The notes below the pieces were generated by a model. The model was given only the letters and a program-made list of their open reading frames with translations, did no database searches and had not been told where the DNA came from. Both the position numbers and the translations under genes were made by a program. A stretch of 64,000 bases of DNA from Urechis unicinctus (lineage: Eukaryota; Annelida; Polychaeta; Xenopneusta; Urechidae), in the NCBI GenBank assembly GCA_034190875.2, contig CM067348.1, positions 48,155,229 through 48,219,228 of the forward strand, read 5' to 3'. Below, piece after piece: positions 24,241 through 35,715 of the stretch. Numbering within the stretch: position 1 is the first letter of the stretch; every line of letters starts with the position of its first letter.

Positions 24241-24571
24241 GAAACCTGTATACTCATTTGTCTTGTTATGCTTTTTTGTAATGTTGTTATCATTAAGACT
24301 TCATTTAAATTTTTCATGGCTGTATGTCGGCAATAAGAAAAATGAAGGGATGAATAATTGCAGCCGTACAAATAGGATATAAACGTTAAGCATGTCAGCA
24401 GTGTGCGAGTATTCACAAATCAAAATGAAAATGCTTTTCAAAGCAGCTACCACATTTTTGCGAGCAACCACGATTCAGTGAATCAATTGCAGTATATTGT
24501 GAAAATGTTGTCAACAACTGACTAAGCCTTCAAGTTCCTGTTTAATTGATTCCAAATATATGTGATATCTA

Positions 24572-24720
24572 TTGCTTCCGGGAAGCATACCAGCGTCCTG
24601 TTGTTCATTCATAGACACCTGTCTACTTTATCGACTGGGTATCAATGCTCTCGGATTGTATGGTACTGAAGGGTTTGTAGTGAACTGTGGTGGGAGGGGG
24701 GTCTCTCACATATATCTACT
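24572..24720 (+). repeat. Ancient paralogous segment, copy 2 (relative at 7.6 kb)
   Basis: Diverged copy of part of 7539-7740, with the shared protein-level stretch LLYRLGINAL against QLYRLSHNML. An 82-codon plus ORF spans 24,572-24,820. The region downstream is shared with a minus-strand candidate at 24,949-24,716. Confidence 0.4.
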
Positions 24721-24949
24721 GAGCGAACATACAATTAAAAGAATCCGTATTTATAAGCAATGCAGCGTGAGGAACTGTTATTTCATGTCTAGCAACACGC
24801 TCTGTGTTGCAGCAATATAATACGGCAATATCTTTTTCAGGAATGGACACAGGATCTTTATCAAACTTATAAAACAACCCAAGAATCAAAATTGAAGGCA
24901 AAAGCTTTGCTGTTATAATGATTTTCGGATTTCGATTAGCGTTGAACAC
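24716..24949 (-). CDS. Possible Ig-like exon, internally short (77 codons)
   Basis: Minus-strand ORF with a B-strand-like DIAVLYC (residues 40-46) and an E-F-like EITVPHAALLINTDSFNC (56-73). Only 26 residues separate the two cysteines, so the C to D strands would be missing. A hydrophobic stretch at residues 17-27 could be a weak membrane segment. Motif evidence only. Confidence 0.25.
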   Translation of the reverse strand: MFNANRNPKIIITAKLLPSILILGLFYKFDKDPVSIPEKDIAVLYCCNTERVARHEITVPHAALLINTDSFNCMFAQ

Positions 24950-25069
24950 ATTTCAATACCCCATCGGGTATGGTGTGCTACTTAGAAAAAACAGTTCAAC
25001 ATCAGCAGGCGCATGCATCAATCGTTTGAAAATACCAATAACTTACTTTTTTTATTCTCTCGTAATTGA

Positions 25070-25590
25070 ACTAATCATGTTCTGTTAATGGTACAGCCTC
25101 AAGTGGTTAATGCACATGGGTGCTGCCAATAGTATTATTGCAAATAACTATCTCAAATTGAACGACGGCCTGCAAGGTTGGTATTTGCGACGAAACATTC
25201 ATATTACGCTCTGCTATAATCATGCAATGTCATAGAAAATAAATGTGGTATCCCAGTGCAGTATGCTTTTACTATCAACACGATTGGCTGTGTTTCATTC
25301 AAGATAATGCTATTTACTTTAACTTGACATTTGTGATGGTGACAAGCTAACCGTTGATTATCGGTAGAATCCTAAATGCAAATCTCGTTGCCAGGCAATC
25401 TGTTCGGTTGCATCCATAAAGTGTTATATTTGCTTGGCTGGGCACGTAATTGTCAACAACTATGAATTTGTTATTCATGCTAGAGAGATGTGCCTTGTGT
25501 ATTCCAATTTGTTCAGCGGCAAGTATTTTGGGTAATGACAAAGTATCACAAGGTGTCTGTGGCGCTGTAACAATAGTATAAAACGCCACC
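25070..25590 (+). pseudogene. Decayed Ig-like exon (relative at 12.3 kb)
   Basis: Diverged copy of 12,290-12,740. Plus-strand frames read NSIIANNYLKLNDGLQGWYL and then, after about 60 bp absent from the relative, WYPSAVCFYYQ and AIYFNLTFVMV. The C-strand Trp is kept but the B-strand Cys is Asn, and stops and shifts break the frame. Similarity continues past the exon (CTAAATGC, CCAGGCAATCTG, CATAAAGTGTT, AACTATGAATTTGTTATTCA). Minus-strand ORFs here (25,721-25,347 and 25,702-25,475) have no better support. Confidence 0.45.
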
Positions 25591-25789
25591 ATGATTTGAC
25601 GCATAAGGTGCCGTAGTGTGGCAGATGGCATTTTACTGGGCGGTCTTTTAAGAATTTGTTTAAGAATGTTCGTGGCGGTTTGGTGATCACAGCATCTGCC
25701 ACAAATTTGCCCCTTTGACATTCAGCTGACCGCTATCTGGCATCGTAGAGAGCTATGAGCCCGTAAGTTAACAAAATCCCCTTATAATA

Positions 25790-26180
25790 GAGACAAATCT
25801 AGACAGACAATGTTGAGCCTGCTGTGATTATGTTAGTTAATCATTCTAATCTAAGCTCGTTCATTGGCTTTCCATTCACTCCAGAGTATAATCTTATCGT
25901 GGTCGGTCTCGTTTAATTCCGAATTGTAAGTGTTGTGGTAATTTAATGCGTTTCCCCTCAATTAATAAATAATCAAGAAGACATATGTCGTGTTTTGGTA
26001 ACCAATGAAATATAAATTCCATTAGTATGGGCCGGTCGGATGTGGGTAGTGGCAAAACAATGTAAATTGTGCATATGAGAACCAGAATGTGACGTTCAGC
26101 GGCGACATTATAAAAAGAGCTTTTCCATAGTGTATATTAAAGAACAAATCCCTCCCAGGTTACACAATAACTACTTGACA
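25790..26180 (+). pseudogene. Decayed exon region, copy 3 of 3
   Basis: Relative of 16,315-16,860 and 20,400-20,760. Shared: GTTGAGCCTG-T-TGATTATGTTAG, AATTTAATGCGTTTCCCCTC, and the frame CAYENQNVTFSGDIIKRAF, which runs to a stop shortly after. It precedes the 26.6 kb signal-type exon, the same order as 16.3 then 17.7 kb. Confidence 0.45.
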
Positions 26181-26613
26181 GAATGATTAAAATGCTTATT
26201 GCACTATATTCTAAATGCGAAAATGGTGGTAAAGGTAACTTGTTGTTAATTTGCTGGCGTCTATTCACGTCGCGCATGAACGATGGGATGTGTCAATAAT
26301 TTATGAATGCTTAAATTACTGCATCATATATAAATAGTGATTATTTCTCGCGTAGTTCCAACGGCAAAAGAATATTTGGCACGTTGTCGTTGCTTTAAAG
26401 TAGAGTATAATGCGCATTCCATAAGTTGTTACTGTTAGCACAGTACCTTATGTGCATAGCGATACTGCGCTGTCACCGAAGTATATTGCATTGTCGCATT
26501 CAACGCAACATGTATGAGAAGCAAGCACCTGCTACTGTAGACCACTTACGTCCGGGAAATAATGATACTGGCACTGATAGAGACCGTGTGTAAACTTATA
26601 TTGATTATATACT

Positions 26614-26799
26614 GTGTTATGTACGCCTGTCATATTGCTTGTAATCGCAAATAAAGGCGCACTTCTATATCCTAATGATGCGGTGTTGGTCGTACAATGT
26701 TCTGGTAGATCGATGTTTTTCTGCCAATCCGCTTATATTAAAATTGCTGATCATTGTGCTCTTGCGTGCAGCCGCATCATTGAGTGTTCCAAAACTTAG
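26614..26799 (+). CDS. Possible first exon with signal-peptide-like start (61 codons)
   Basis: The ORF begins MLCTPVILLVIANKGALLYP, a plausible secretion signal, then DAVLVVQCSG, which has the look of an Ig B strand. It has a diverged relative at 17,731-17,930 where the frame is broken. It sits downstream of the 25.8-26.2 kb segment and upstream of the 26.8 kb segment. Splicing not verified. Confidence 0.3.
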   Translation: MLCTPVILLVIANKGALLYPNDAVLVVQCSGRSMFFCQSAYIKIADHCALACSRIIECSKT

Positions 26800-26940
26800 T
26801 TCGTTTCAAATCCATCACAACCTTTCTTTCTTATGACTGGTATCCGCTTAACGAGGATCCATTTGGGAACACCAAGCACCCCGAACAGGGAGGATATTGA
26901 TTTATATCTGTACAATTGGCATTTGTAATTCAACTGCCTC

Positions 26941-27192
26941 ATGGCAGATGTGGCGACTATACACCATGTCATCAACAGTAAACATTCAGCTTGCAAAGTG
27001 ATAGATAATGGAAATTTTAGTTATTCAAAAATACAGCGCCACTTTAATCATTGCTTTACAGCGAGCTCAATCAGCTCTTTCGATAGTCATATAGTACATT
27101 GTGTGTGCAGTAAAACATCAGCCAATTATGATCGGTATGATTGTCAAAGCGTACCGGGTAAAATCGTTGCAAAGACTGGCGCATTCAAATAA
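26941..27192 (+). CDS. Possible Ig-like exon (83 codons)
   Basis: Plus-strand ORF with seven cysteines. Residues 58-72 read SKTSANYDRYDCQSV, where D-R-Y-D-C sits where an Ig F strand would have D-x-G-x-Y-x-C (two residues short). An earlier stretch ASSISSFDSHIVHC resembles ASISSC in the ORF at 16,037-16,228, which lies at a matching place relative to the 15.7 kb segment. Weak but consistent. Confidence 0.25.
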   Translation: MADVATIHHVINSKHSACKVIDNGNFSYSKIQRHFNHCFTASSISSFDSHIVHCVCSKTSANYDRYDCQSVPGKIVAKTGAFK

Positions 27193-27248
27193 TGTACAAC
27201 CGCGTGTTTTTGTCTTGGAATACCTTGAGAAGTTCTCCTGCGCAATAG

Positions 27249-27605
27249 TTAATTGCACAATAATAAATGTTCGTATTCATGGTGTGTTGCATTAAACATG
27301 CGACAATACAGAAACTGTCCATATTTGAGTCCGGATTCATATTGCAAAAATATTGATCTATAACTATACGCTGATGCTTGGCGTAAATGCCTACTCCAAA
27401 GATGATTAGGTATACAAATGTCTAAAGTATGCGCGATATGGCGTCCGGTCACATACCTTACATGGATACGACCCAAAGCAATGCTGACCATATACAAACG
27501 CCATACTGAACAAACGAAAAACATCCAAATCATAATTGTTAAGTCTTTTCGTGACAGTGTTTTGAATGAATGGATTAAAACCAATATAAAAAATGTTAAA
27601 ACCAA
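27249..27605 (-). CDS. Secreted or membrane Ig-like domain exon candidate (118 codons)
   Basis: The most complete uninterrupted Ig-like ORF in the window outside the 56 kb module. It begins MVLTFFILVLIHSFKTLS, a good signal-peptide shape. A B-strand-like DLTIMIWMFFVC (residues 21-32) follows, then Trp35, and finally SIFLQYESGLKYGQFLYC (84-101), which fits E and F strands with G-x-x-Y-C. The 68 residues between the two cysteines are normal for a V-set domain; the Trp is closer to the first Cys than usual. An 84-codon plus ORF (27,418-27,672) overlaps and is probably its shadow. Confidence 0.4.
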   Translation of the reverse strand: MVLTFFILVLIHSFKTLSRKDLTIMIWMFFVCSVWRLYMVSIALGRIHVRYVTGRHIAHTLDICIPNHLWSRHLRQASAYSYRSIFLQYESGLKYGQFLYCRMFNATHHEYEHLLLCN

Positions 27606-27701
27606 ATCTACTGGACCAATGATTGCAACATTTGTTTGGTCGTCATTGATTTGTCTTTATAATCCCAATTGACCTTGGACTTAATTATCACTGGGTGTGA
27701 A

Positions 27702-27725
27702 ACCCAACCTTCTGCGAAGTTGGGT
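27702..27725. other. Short GC-rich hairpin
   Basis: ACCCAAC at 27,702-27,708 and GTTGGGT at 27,719-27,725 are perfect inverted repeats, extended inward by TTC/GAA with one bulged C and a TGC loop. It lies between the minus-strand Ig-like ORF and the 27.86 kb repeat. Function unknown. Confidence 0.4.
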
Positions 27726-27859
27726 GAGTCTGTAAACCTCTTCCGGGCTTTTGCATGAAACTCTCAATTCGAGTGAATATCTTATGGGGCAACACAACGA
27801 CCAGCAATATTTGGTAGCAGCTTATTTATTGCAAACCGAGGCCTCATAATCTACATCTG

Positions 27860-28200
27860 CTTGGTAATGCTACTAGACAAGCTATGGCTTACTCCTGCTC
27901 ACTTTAATAGCACAGTAAGATATTTAACGTGCAATGCAGGATGAATTGAATACGACATGGTGCAGAGCGATGTAGGGGTGGCTATCCGACGGCTTGTTGT
28001 CTGAGTGGCTTAGAGAGAGCGACAACGAGGAGGAAGTGAACACAACGGCAAACACCTCCGGAACACTGGTATTTACGCAACATGATAGTCACTCAAACCT
28101 AGATAAGTTGTAGTGGCTTTGATTTGCGTCATTCATATTTTTGGAGTCTAAGACTCTATTCGATGGAGTAGCATATTATATAGAATGGATACATTTAGTA
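27860..28200. repeat. Ancient paralogous segment pair, copy 1 (relative at 30.85 kb)
   Basis: Aligns with 30,840-31,190: GACATGGTGCAGAGCGATG against GACATGGCACAAAGCGATG, GACGGCTT-TTGTCTGAGTGGCT, a GGAAGTGAA/GGGAAATTAA block, and AGAGTATCATATTGTATA-like ends. The segment is relatively GC-rich and has no convincing ORF. Confidence 0.65.
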
Positions 28201-28581
28201 ACAAGGGATAAGTACTTTGAGTAAGTCACTGTCAAGTGTCGTTAAACTTATTTAACAGCAAATGTGCGCAGCTTATAATAAATTGCTACACACAGATGAG
28301 ATCAATCGAGTGTGTGCTATAAGAGGAAGGACACCCAATGTTACGATAAATCCAATCGTTTGCTGTAATGATCAAAAATAACAATGATACATTCATACCT
28401 CAAAGGTCATGGTCATCCATAATTTGCATAATCTAACGATTACTATGCAGTAATGAGCCTATTCTTTAATTATCTGGCTGGTCACTTGGTCATTTGCTAC
28501 ACAGCACGATGTAGTAGACAGCCTCTCCGCATGAGTGAGCTTCACCTGGCAATACTACCGATATACAGACCACTGATTTTG
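28201..28581. other. No feature seen
   Basis: AT-rich, no ORF or repeat recognised. Confidence 0.4.
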
Positions 28582-28803
28582 TCAAACAACATATGTGCGT
28601 GTTATATACACGTTTGAGGCAACTACAAGATCATATATGCGAAGCTCGCATTGTCTCTTATTACGCCGGACGTCCACTAGAAGCTCTGCTTTAAAATGCT
28701 TTATGAAGTCAAGTTCGCCACTGATAAAAGCATTTCTAACGAAGGGTAACTTGAATGTGTGGCTTATGTGCATAGTGGTTAGATAAATGGATAAATAAAG
28801 CAA
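28582..28803 (-). CDS. Possible Ig-like E-F exon fragment (73 codons)
   Basis: Minus-strand ORF. Residues 53-67 read ELRIYDLVVASNVYI, an E-F shape with L-x-I and V-Y but Thr where the cysteine would be. A 63-codon plus ORF overlaps. Single copy; low confidence. Confidence 0.18.
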   Translation of the reverse strand: MLYLSIYLTTMHISHTFKLPFVRNAFISGELDFIKHFKAELLVDVRRNKRQCELRIYDLVVASNVYITRTYVV

Positions 28804-30839
28804 TGAAAGTTAAACAGCTAGTATATAGGAGTCAAAACCGCTTGTACACTGTTGTAAATTGAGTTACACTGAAGCAATATGGACTCTTTTTATCCATAAA
28901 GAAGGCAATATCATTTAGAACATCTGGCATATGGGAGTCTTTATTCATAATTACACGCCAGTTGCATAGCTGCGTGAGCAACTCAGTTATTCATATGGGA
29001 TTAGTTGACACCTTCGAAACATTTCACGCCTTGATCAAATGATTATGCTCCATATCTAAGATAAATTGGGATGTTGTGTGTCAAAATGTGTGTGACAATA
29101 ATCAGTCTAATATCTAATTACTCCCAATTCCCGATCGATGTTTACTTTTTCAGCTAAGTTAGCCTTTCACTGACGAGCTTTGTGCATTTATGTGTATAAT
29201 GTACATAATGGGCGGCAATATTATGATTACCTTGCATTGGATTACTGGTTAGGTGAACGTGGAAAAAGAATATGATTGACAAACTTGGTAACTTATTAAC
29301 CCCAATGGAACAAAGTCGACTTTTGTATGTATGTTTTGCCTGCATAAATGATGCTTTACATGCTATTCGTGCTTCAGTTCAGCATGATGGTCTGGATATT
29401 TGCTTTTGCAATTTCGTGACATAGTCTGTAATTCAGGGGTGTCTAGGTCAAAATCTGTTTCTACTTTTAGGCAATATAGAGTATAACAAACCACAATGCA
29501 ATACTGATGATTATGCAATGATTACTGCTTACATGTATGTATCTAACAAAAGCAAGGCTTGTAAATTGGCATATGTGATTGTGCCAGATTAGGCCGGAAT
29601 ATATGCGTGTCAATAACATTCCGGAACTCGGATAAAGATGTACATTTAGATGAGTAGGTAATAACAACCTGTATGAATTACACTTAGCCTATTCCGTGAA
29701 ATATTTGGCTGTCATTTTACTGTATAAGCATTTGCGTTAGGTAACTAATTTTAAAGTCAGTAGGTTTTTAATGTTATTATTCTTGCTCAGTCAGTTATAG
29801 TACACATTGGTGGCTCTATTGTTTTACCAACGTATCATATCAGATCATGTAAAAATGATAAACACTCACTTCTGTGGACGTTTGCAAAGACCACATAACT
29901 TATAATACAACTTATATTACATTGGAGCTGATATATCCTTTGCCTATAAATCATCAGCGAACAGTTATATGTTGTCACGTCTCTTGGTGTTTACTTTGAT
30001 AGATTTGAATCAAACAGTAATGAATACTGTGTGATTGAGTGACAGTTGTTTTCATTTCGTTTCTACTAGGCTGTCGTTGAATTGGTTTTGCGGAAAGCAG
30101 GCGCATGCAAACTGAAATTTATGGAATTATTTACGTCATTAAATAGAAGCACACAATCGCAAATGACATAGCTCATGAATTGTCCGTTACAGCGTTTACT
30201 GCATCTTTCCAGCGTATTCCTACCTTACCCATGAAGGTCACATGACTATCTCCATAGACAACTAATCCGTTAGATAGGTGACTCGTCTTCCCTTCAAAAG
30301 CCTTGTCACATTTAGTGGTACCTTCCGTGGCCTTTGCGACGTGTGGCTGAATGGGTTGAAATTATTACCCATCCTACTTTTATCGTTGTTCGGAACACGT
30401 TTTTACATACTTTATGCTTACATGTACTCAATATACTTTGGTTAACAGTCATTCGTAGATGGATTTCAGATTTATAGGAAGCCTATTGTTGGCATTTGGG
30501 TATTTTGAACACAGGAATTGCCACAATGGAGATAATTATAGCGCAAAGATTCAATCCTGTCTGATGCCACAACCATTGAAGTAGAACATATGAACTCGCT
30601 GATTAATCATATGTATGTAGTTATCATGATTTACATATGTGTTACATATTGTGTTAAAAAAGTCGTTGAAATATAATTGACAATGCAATGCAATATTACT
30701 CACGCTGTTTGGTCTACAAAGCAAGCTGTTGTGTCTACAAAGCATACTGACAACATGCGAGTTTGCTTTAATTTTGAATGTTACTGGGACCACAAACATT
30801 TAGCTACATTTGTTTGATTGCTAATCGTAACAACATTAT
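28804..30839. other. No supported gene
   Basis: Contains only short minus-strand ORFs at 29,154-29,345, 29,467-29,667 and 30,551-30,799, none with a recognisable motif. A GC-richer patch at about 30,210-30,360 has no open frame. No copies of this interval were seen elsewhere. Confidence 0.4.
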
Positions 30840-31190
30840 TAGCTAATGATGTTGCTATTTGACAGGCTATGGATAACGACTATTCATTCTGAAAGCGCAA
30901 CTTGATTTGTAGATGAGCTGTTCTGTTATTCAGGACGAAAAGAACACGACATGGCACAAAGCGATGCGTTGGCGCCTATGTGACGGCTTATTTGTCTGAG
31001 TGGCTAATAGAACGCGGAAGCGAAGGGGAAATTAAAACAGCGAGACAAAACCTCGAGAGCTGTGGTACTCATGCACTTGATTCTCATTCCAAGTCCACAA
31101 AGGCGATGAAATGGCTTTGTTTAGGTCATCCATATCGCACTCAATAGAGTATCATATTGTATAAAAACGGAAAACCTTCCAGCAGGAGAT
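30840..31190. repeat. Ancient paralogous segment pair, copy 2
   Basis: Diverged copy of 27,860-28,200, 3.0 kb downstream in direct orientation. It ends about 100 bp before the Ig-like ORF at 31,295. Confidence 0.65.
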
Positions 31191-31294
31191 TAATACTGTC
31201 TTTAAGAAAGAGTCTCGTTGTCTGATGAATAAAGACATGGCCTTTTGCATTCTGCTGTGTCCAAACTGAAGCTGAACAACTGGCGACACAGATA

Positions 31295-31558
31295 GTGGTT
31301 GATATAATTTCTCATACTTATGATAACCAACTTCTTATCATCAACCAAAGTATTACGAATCAAATCTCTGTAAGGGACAAGGTGGCTATACGATTTAATG
31401 TTTGTGGTATCAATCAGAGGAGATATTCTCGCAAAACAGAGCCTCATATTGGTTGCTCGATTTATAACTTTGCATTCCGATTCAAGCCAACCTGGTACCT
31501 TAGTAAATCTGGTGAAGGAGTGAGATTCACTCGTAATGCTACCTTTCACATAGGCTAA
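31295..31558 (+). CDS. Ig-like B-C strand exon candidate (87 codons)
   Basis: Residues 52-69 read IGCSIYNFAFRFKPTWYL: a cysteine followed 13 residues later by Trp-Tyr, as in B and C strands of V-set domains. KSGEGVRFTRNATFHI follows, like C'-D strands. The ORF ends before an E-F region. The next plus ORF (31,688) contributes a stretch shaped like E-F strands and could be the following exon. A 127-codon minus ORF (31,585-31,202) overlaps; I prefer the plus frame because of the C-W pattern, but this is not decisive. Confidence 0.32.
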   Translation: MVDIISHTYDNQLLIINQSITNQISVRDKVAIRFNVCGINQRRYSRKTEPHIGCSIYNFAFRFKPTWYLSKSGEGVRFTRNATFHIG

Positions 31559-31687
31559 CAGATAGCATTTACTGAGCGGCATCAATGAAACTGCCGTCTG
31601 AAAGCTCTACTGGCAACAGCTATGGTGATCGATTAGCGTGTGACCAATGTGCATTCGCGTACAAAAAAGTTAGGTGCCTAGCTCAGT

Positions 31688-31921
31688 TTGAATACATTCC
31701 AAACATTTGTAATCTTTATAGAATTAAGAATGACAACCAGCGTTTGTAATTACTTCATGGCGTGCCAGAAGCTCTTCATGATTCTGGCTACAAAAACTCA
31801 TGTTGTCAAAATGTACACAACAGACACTTCCTGTAATTCGAAAATGGGCAACTGTGCTAGTTTGACAATCACAATACCGCAGTCTTTCATGTGCTTGTGT
31901 TGTTTAATCAAGAGTTACTGA
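31688..31921 (+). CDS. Ig-like exon candidate (77 codons), relative at 19.0 kb
   Basis: The frame is shared with 19,020-19,223 at protein level (FVIFIELRMTTSVCNYFM against AVIFIDSRNVTSVIYWFI). TTSVC (16-20) would be a B strand. ASLTITIPQSFMCLC (57-71) would be E-F with the D-x-G-x-Y core eroded. A similar LTITVP stretch occurs in the ORF at 61,826. No Trp is visible at the C-strand position. Confidence 0.35.
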   Translation: MNTFQTFVIFIELRMTTSVCNYFMACQKLFMILATKTHVVKMYTTDTSCNSKMGNCASLTITIPQSFMCLCCLIKSY

Positions 31922-33346
31922 TTGAAACAAATTCGCTTAGGTGATGGCTCTTTAATGATTCTGGCAATGGTATGCACATTGTCTGAAAACCCAGCAGCGA
32001 TATACCAACAGTCATACGATGTATATATCATGACTTAGATGCAAACGGTAATTGCGTTCTTATCTAATTTGTCTTATTGTAAGATTATAACTAGTATGTA
32101 GAATTACACTATGTTGACGTTTTTTACTCGGATGTCGGATCTAGGAAAGTTGCCACTTTTGTTAGTGAAGTCTGCGCGGAGTCGCAGATGACCATTTCGT
32201 TACTGAGCTGATAATCGCCTTTGCCACTGTCTATCTGTCTATAACTTGCCTTACAATAAGCATTTTCATGGCGCAAACGTACAAACGCAACGATGTAAAA
32301 TTGCGAACACATTAAAACTACATTTCTCTATCATAAAAAAGCCACGAATGAATCTTTGCCTTATATATCATATTATAGTGGTAATCTTAGAGCCATTCAC
32401 TATCCAGAAATTATAACTATTCAAAGTATCAATTTGTTGCTCACTTGTTTGTACTATGAACCTCAGATGCATCGCACAGACTTAGTTATTGTAAGCAATT
32501 GTACGTAACTTATTAACAGTAGCCGTGATTGTGTCACTTCTTACGATTATTATTGCAGTGATCTTCGATTCTTGTGTGACATTCATTTCTAATATAAATT
32601 GACGTGTTCAAAACAAGTGGCATATCGTAGATCGATGTAAGGTCATAATGGAAATTATCTATTAAGCTCCATTTGCAGACCCGCGAGCAACACTAGACAA
32701 TTTTTTTTCCGAGAGAAAATATATTTTTAGTAATAGGTTAATTATGATTAGCCGAATAAATTTTTTCTACGTGATAAATTTTCAATGTGCCACCGCCTCA
32801 TGCCTTGACCTGATCAATTGCTGTCAATTTGAGATTAATCAGGCAGGTGCAGAACATATCCAATAATGAGAGAGTGTCGTTATATCATGACACATAATAA
32901 TGATATCAATGTAATGGATGAAGGTATGAATCTATTTTATTGCTGAATATACATCGAAACAGTCGGTTGTCTACATTGTGTTGTTATATATATTACTGCT
33001 GCAACTGTGCACAGTAATTATGAAGGATCACTTTCCTCTGTGTGACTCAGCAACAATTGCATAATATATCTGTCGTAGACAGCTATAGGGCTTATGTCAA
33101 TAAATTATGAATTAGGTGCCCCCTTCTCAATCTAGTCAATCCGGATCAGCATGCCTTCACTGCTAAGAGCATTACTGACATAGCACTGAGCGAAATAATT
33201 TTGATCACACGGCAGTTCAACCCATTTGTTACCAATAAAAAGAAAATGAATAAATCAACTAAGCTGACTGCTGTCAGCATCAAAGTGATTAAATAACTGA
33301 AATATCCATCAACATCTATTCGCTACTTGCTATAGCAGAGTAATGG
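31922..33346. other. No gene seen; left flank of the tandem array
   Basis: AT-rich, no repeats. The last 46 bp (to about 33,346, ending GAGTAATGG) mark the left boundary of the array: homology to later units starts abruptly at CAAAAGAGGGGAACC. Confidence 0.4.
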
Positions 33347-33823
33347 CAAAAGAGGGGAACCGTCTCCACAGTCACTGAACAATTCATCAGGAATCTCAAT
33401 TTTGCTTTGCATCTTGCAGGCGCCATACGCATTAAGCTGCTTTTCAATGGCTCATGATGGAGCCGGAAGATACCTTGCAAAAACCTAAAGGATAGCATTG
33501 CATTGATTAACATGAGTTTGAGATATGATTCATTTCGTAACCAGGAACAAATATCCTTGCTTGACAAAATATTTATGAAGTCCTTAAGCCGTTCAAAAAT
33601 AAACATGAAAATAACGCTAATGTCGACTCATAAGCTTAGTGTGTCAATGACAGTTGTACCCAAGCAGCTTTTATTAACAAATCTGATATATTGATACCAC
33701 AGTATTCAAAATTGATATAGACTCTTATTGTCTGATCATATAATCAAACGGCTGTAAATCAGAGTACAATGTCACACACAACCTAGTATTGATCCATATG
33801 CATAGCGGTTTGCTGCAACTCTC

Positions 33824-34063
33824 TTAAATAACATACGTTACATGTTTTGTGTGGATAGAAATCATGCTATCCATGGCGACCCTTTTGACAAAGCAGCAAA
33901 ATGCAAACATTGTCGCAACAAGGTAAATATAAGTAAGATTATTTAATAAGGTACAAACAATCATGGCCGAGAAACAAACACTGAGGTACACCTCAAGTAG
34001 CATACATCCCATTAGCCTGTATTCGATGATTTGCTTTAGATTCTTTACACAACCATTTAACAA
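33824..34063 (-). CDS. Array-encoded 79-codon ORF with membrane-like segment (six copies)
   Basis: Minus-strand ORF present intact in all six units (36,196; 38,582; 40,978; 43,438; 45,761 are the other left ends). Residues 18-37 (LMGCMLLEVYLSVCFSAMIV) and 45-59 are strongly hydrophobic, so it would be a small membrane peptide if translated. Because the units are almost identical, six intact copies say little about selection. The truncated unit at 52.85 kb begins inside it. Family not recognised. Confidence 0.25.
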   Translation of the reverse strand: MLNGCVKNLKQIIEYRLMGCMLLEVYLSVCFSAMIVCTLLNNLTYIYLVATMFAFCCFVKRVAMDSMISIHTKHVTYVI

Positions 34064-35342
34064 GTTATATATTTTACCCCAAAGTGCATCGAATTAAAGT
34101 TTTGAATGTAGTATTTTGTGATTGACTGCATAAAATTCATAGCAATTCCAAGAAAATATTCTTTACTGCGTATGGCCTGTTTGATTGTATTTTGCAGTAC
34201 AGAACCAGACATGTCCATACAGTAGCCAGCTCTAAATCCGAAATGTCAACTGGGAGTTAGATACTAGTCATAACTAATGTTTTTAAGATATATTTTTGAA
34301 AACACAGACAATATGGAAATTGGGGGGGGGGGGATAGCTATTCCGTATTGTAGTGTCTTCAATTTTATACACGGGAACTACTTCTGAGAGCTTGAGTTAT
34401 GATGACATGATTCCTTAGTCGAATGATACATCTATAATATGAGTTAGTTGGGCCGCTGTAGAATTACCTGTCTCACAGATCGGATTCCATCCCAACTGCA
34501 ACCATAATAACTGAGACCCATGAGTGTTAACAAAGCCTCGTCTTTGCACGTAGGCTGTATATTTGTATGAGTAAAAGTCTTGCATTTTTTAAGCAAGCAA
34601 TGGTCTTACTCATCTAAAGCATTGGTTTAATTCATTAGCTGTAGTATTTTTCTCTTTTATCTGTACACCTTTAACACCAAAATTTCAATGCCATGTCTTC
34701 CACAAATCCAATATTGTTGACTAACCAGGATCCCGTTAAATCTGATCTGCATGAGTCAACTTTGATTAATAGAAATGTTATTCGCCTCGACGCAGTACAC
34801 TAGGTAAAGTTAATTTATGTTTGTTGTTCTGATGTTTTTTATGGATGGAGATATCTAAGGTAAATGCTACTTTCAGATATAAGGCATTACTTGAGACCTT
34901 CTGTCAGCTATAACAGGAATAGATTTTTGAAAGGTTGAATGAGTCGATTAGGGAGTGCAGTATTATAGTGTTTACGTATATCCGCGGGAAAATTGAGTTT
35001 GACTGCAAATGTAAATATCGGAAGATGATCGAACATGTTTCACGAATATAAATATGTTGGTTGTAAATATTATGATATAGATTATATAGTCGGTCAATCC
35101 AGGTGTTAGTTCAGTAATTCTTGTAGAACGATTATAAGTTGGCAAATTAACAATCTAAGAATTCCTGTGTGGTGTTGTGTAAGGGCACCAAATATTGTAC
35201 TCTTGAGCAAATTGAAGCAATTGTTTATTCGTGGTTCGGTTTTAACAATAGTTGGATTTTTTGTTATAAACATTGATTGGAAAAGCATGTATAAAGTAAT
35301 CCATTGTGCCGAAATACAAATAATACGGCACACAATTTATTT

Positions 35343-35658
35343 CATACATACATACATACATACATACATACATACATACATACATACATACATACATACA
35401 TACATACATACATACATACACATACATACATACATACATACATACATACATACATACATACATACATACATACATACATACATACATACATACATACATA
35501 CATACATACATACATACATACATACATACATACATACATACATACATACATACATACATACATACATACATACATACATACATACATACATACATACATA
35601 CATACATACATACATACATACATACATACATACATACATACATACATACATACATACA

Positions 35659-35692
<34 letters not shown>

Positions 35693-35715
35693 GCATACAT
35701 ACATACCTACATACA
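35343..35715. repeat. (CATA)n tract of unit 1
   Basis: About 370 bp with a few single-base interruptions. It ends TATATGCATACATACATACCTACATAC, split here by the motif CCTAC just before the next unit. The 5' junction is GGCACACAATTTATTTC. Confidence 0.98.

Larger units (their letters stand above)
33347..35715. repeat. Array unit 1
   Basis: The only unit without a preceding CATA tract, so it shows the original left flank. It holds a 96-codon minus ORF at 33,316-33,606, a 63-codon plus ORF at 33,503-33,694 and a 79-codon minus ORF at 33,824-34,063. The later 79-codon ORF starting MPTYNRST is broken by a 2-bp difference (GATATAGATT instead of GATAGATT). Poly-G run of 12 at about 34,322-34,333. 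Confidence 0.95.

Noticed and set aside
27418..27672. 84-codon plus ORF
   Set aside because: Overlaps the minus-strand signal-plus-Ig-like ORF and shows no motif of its own.
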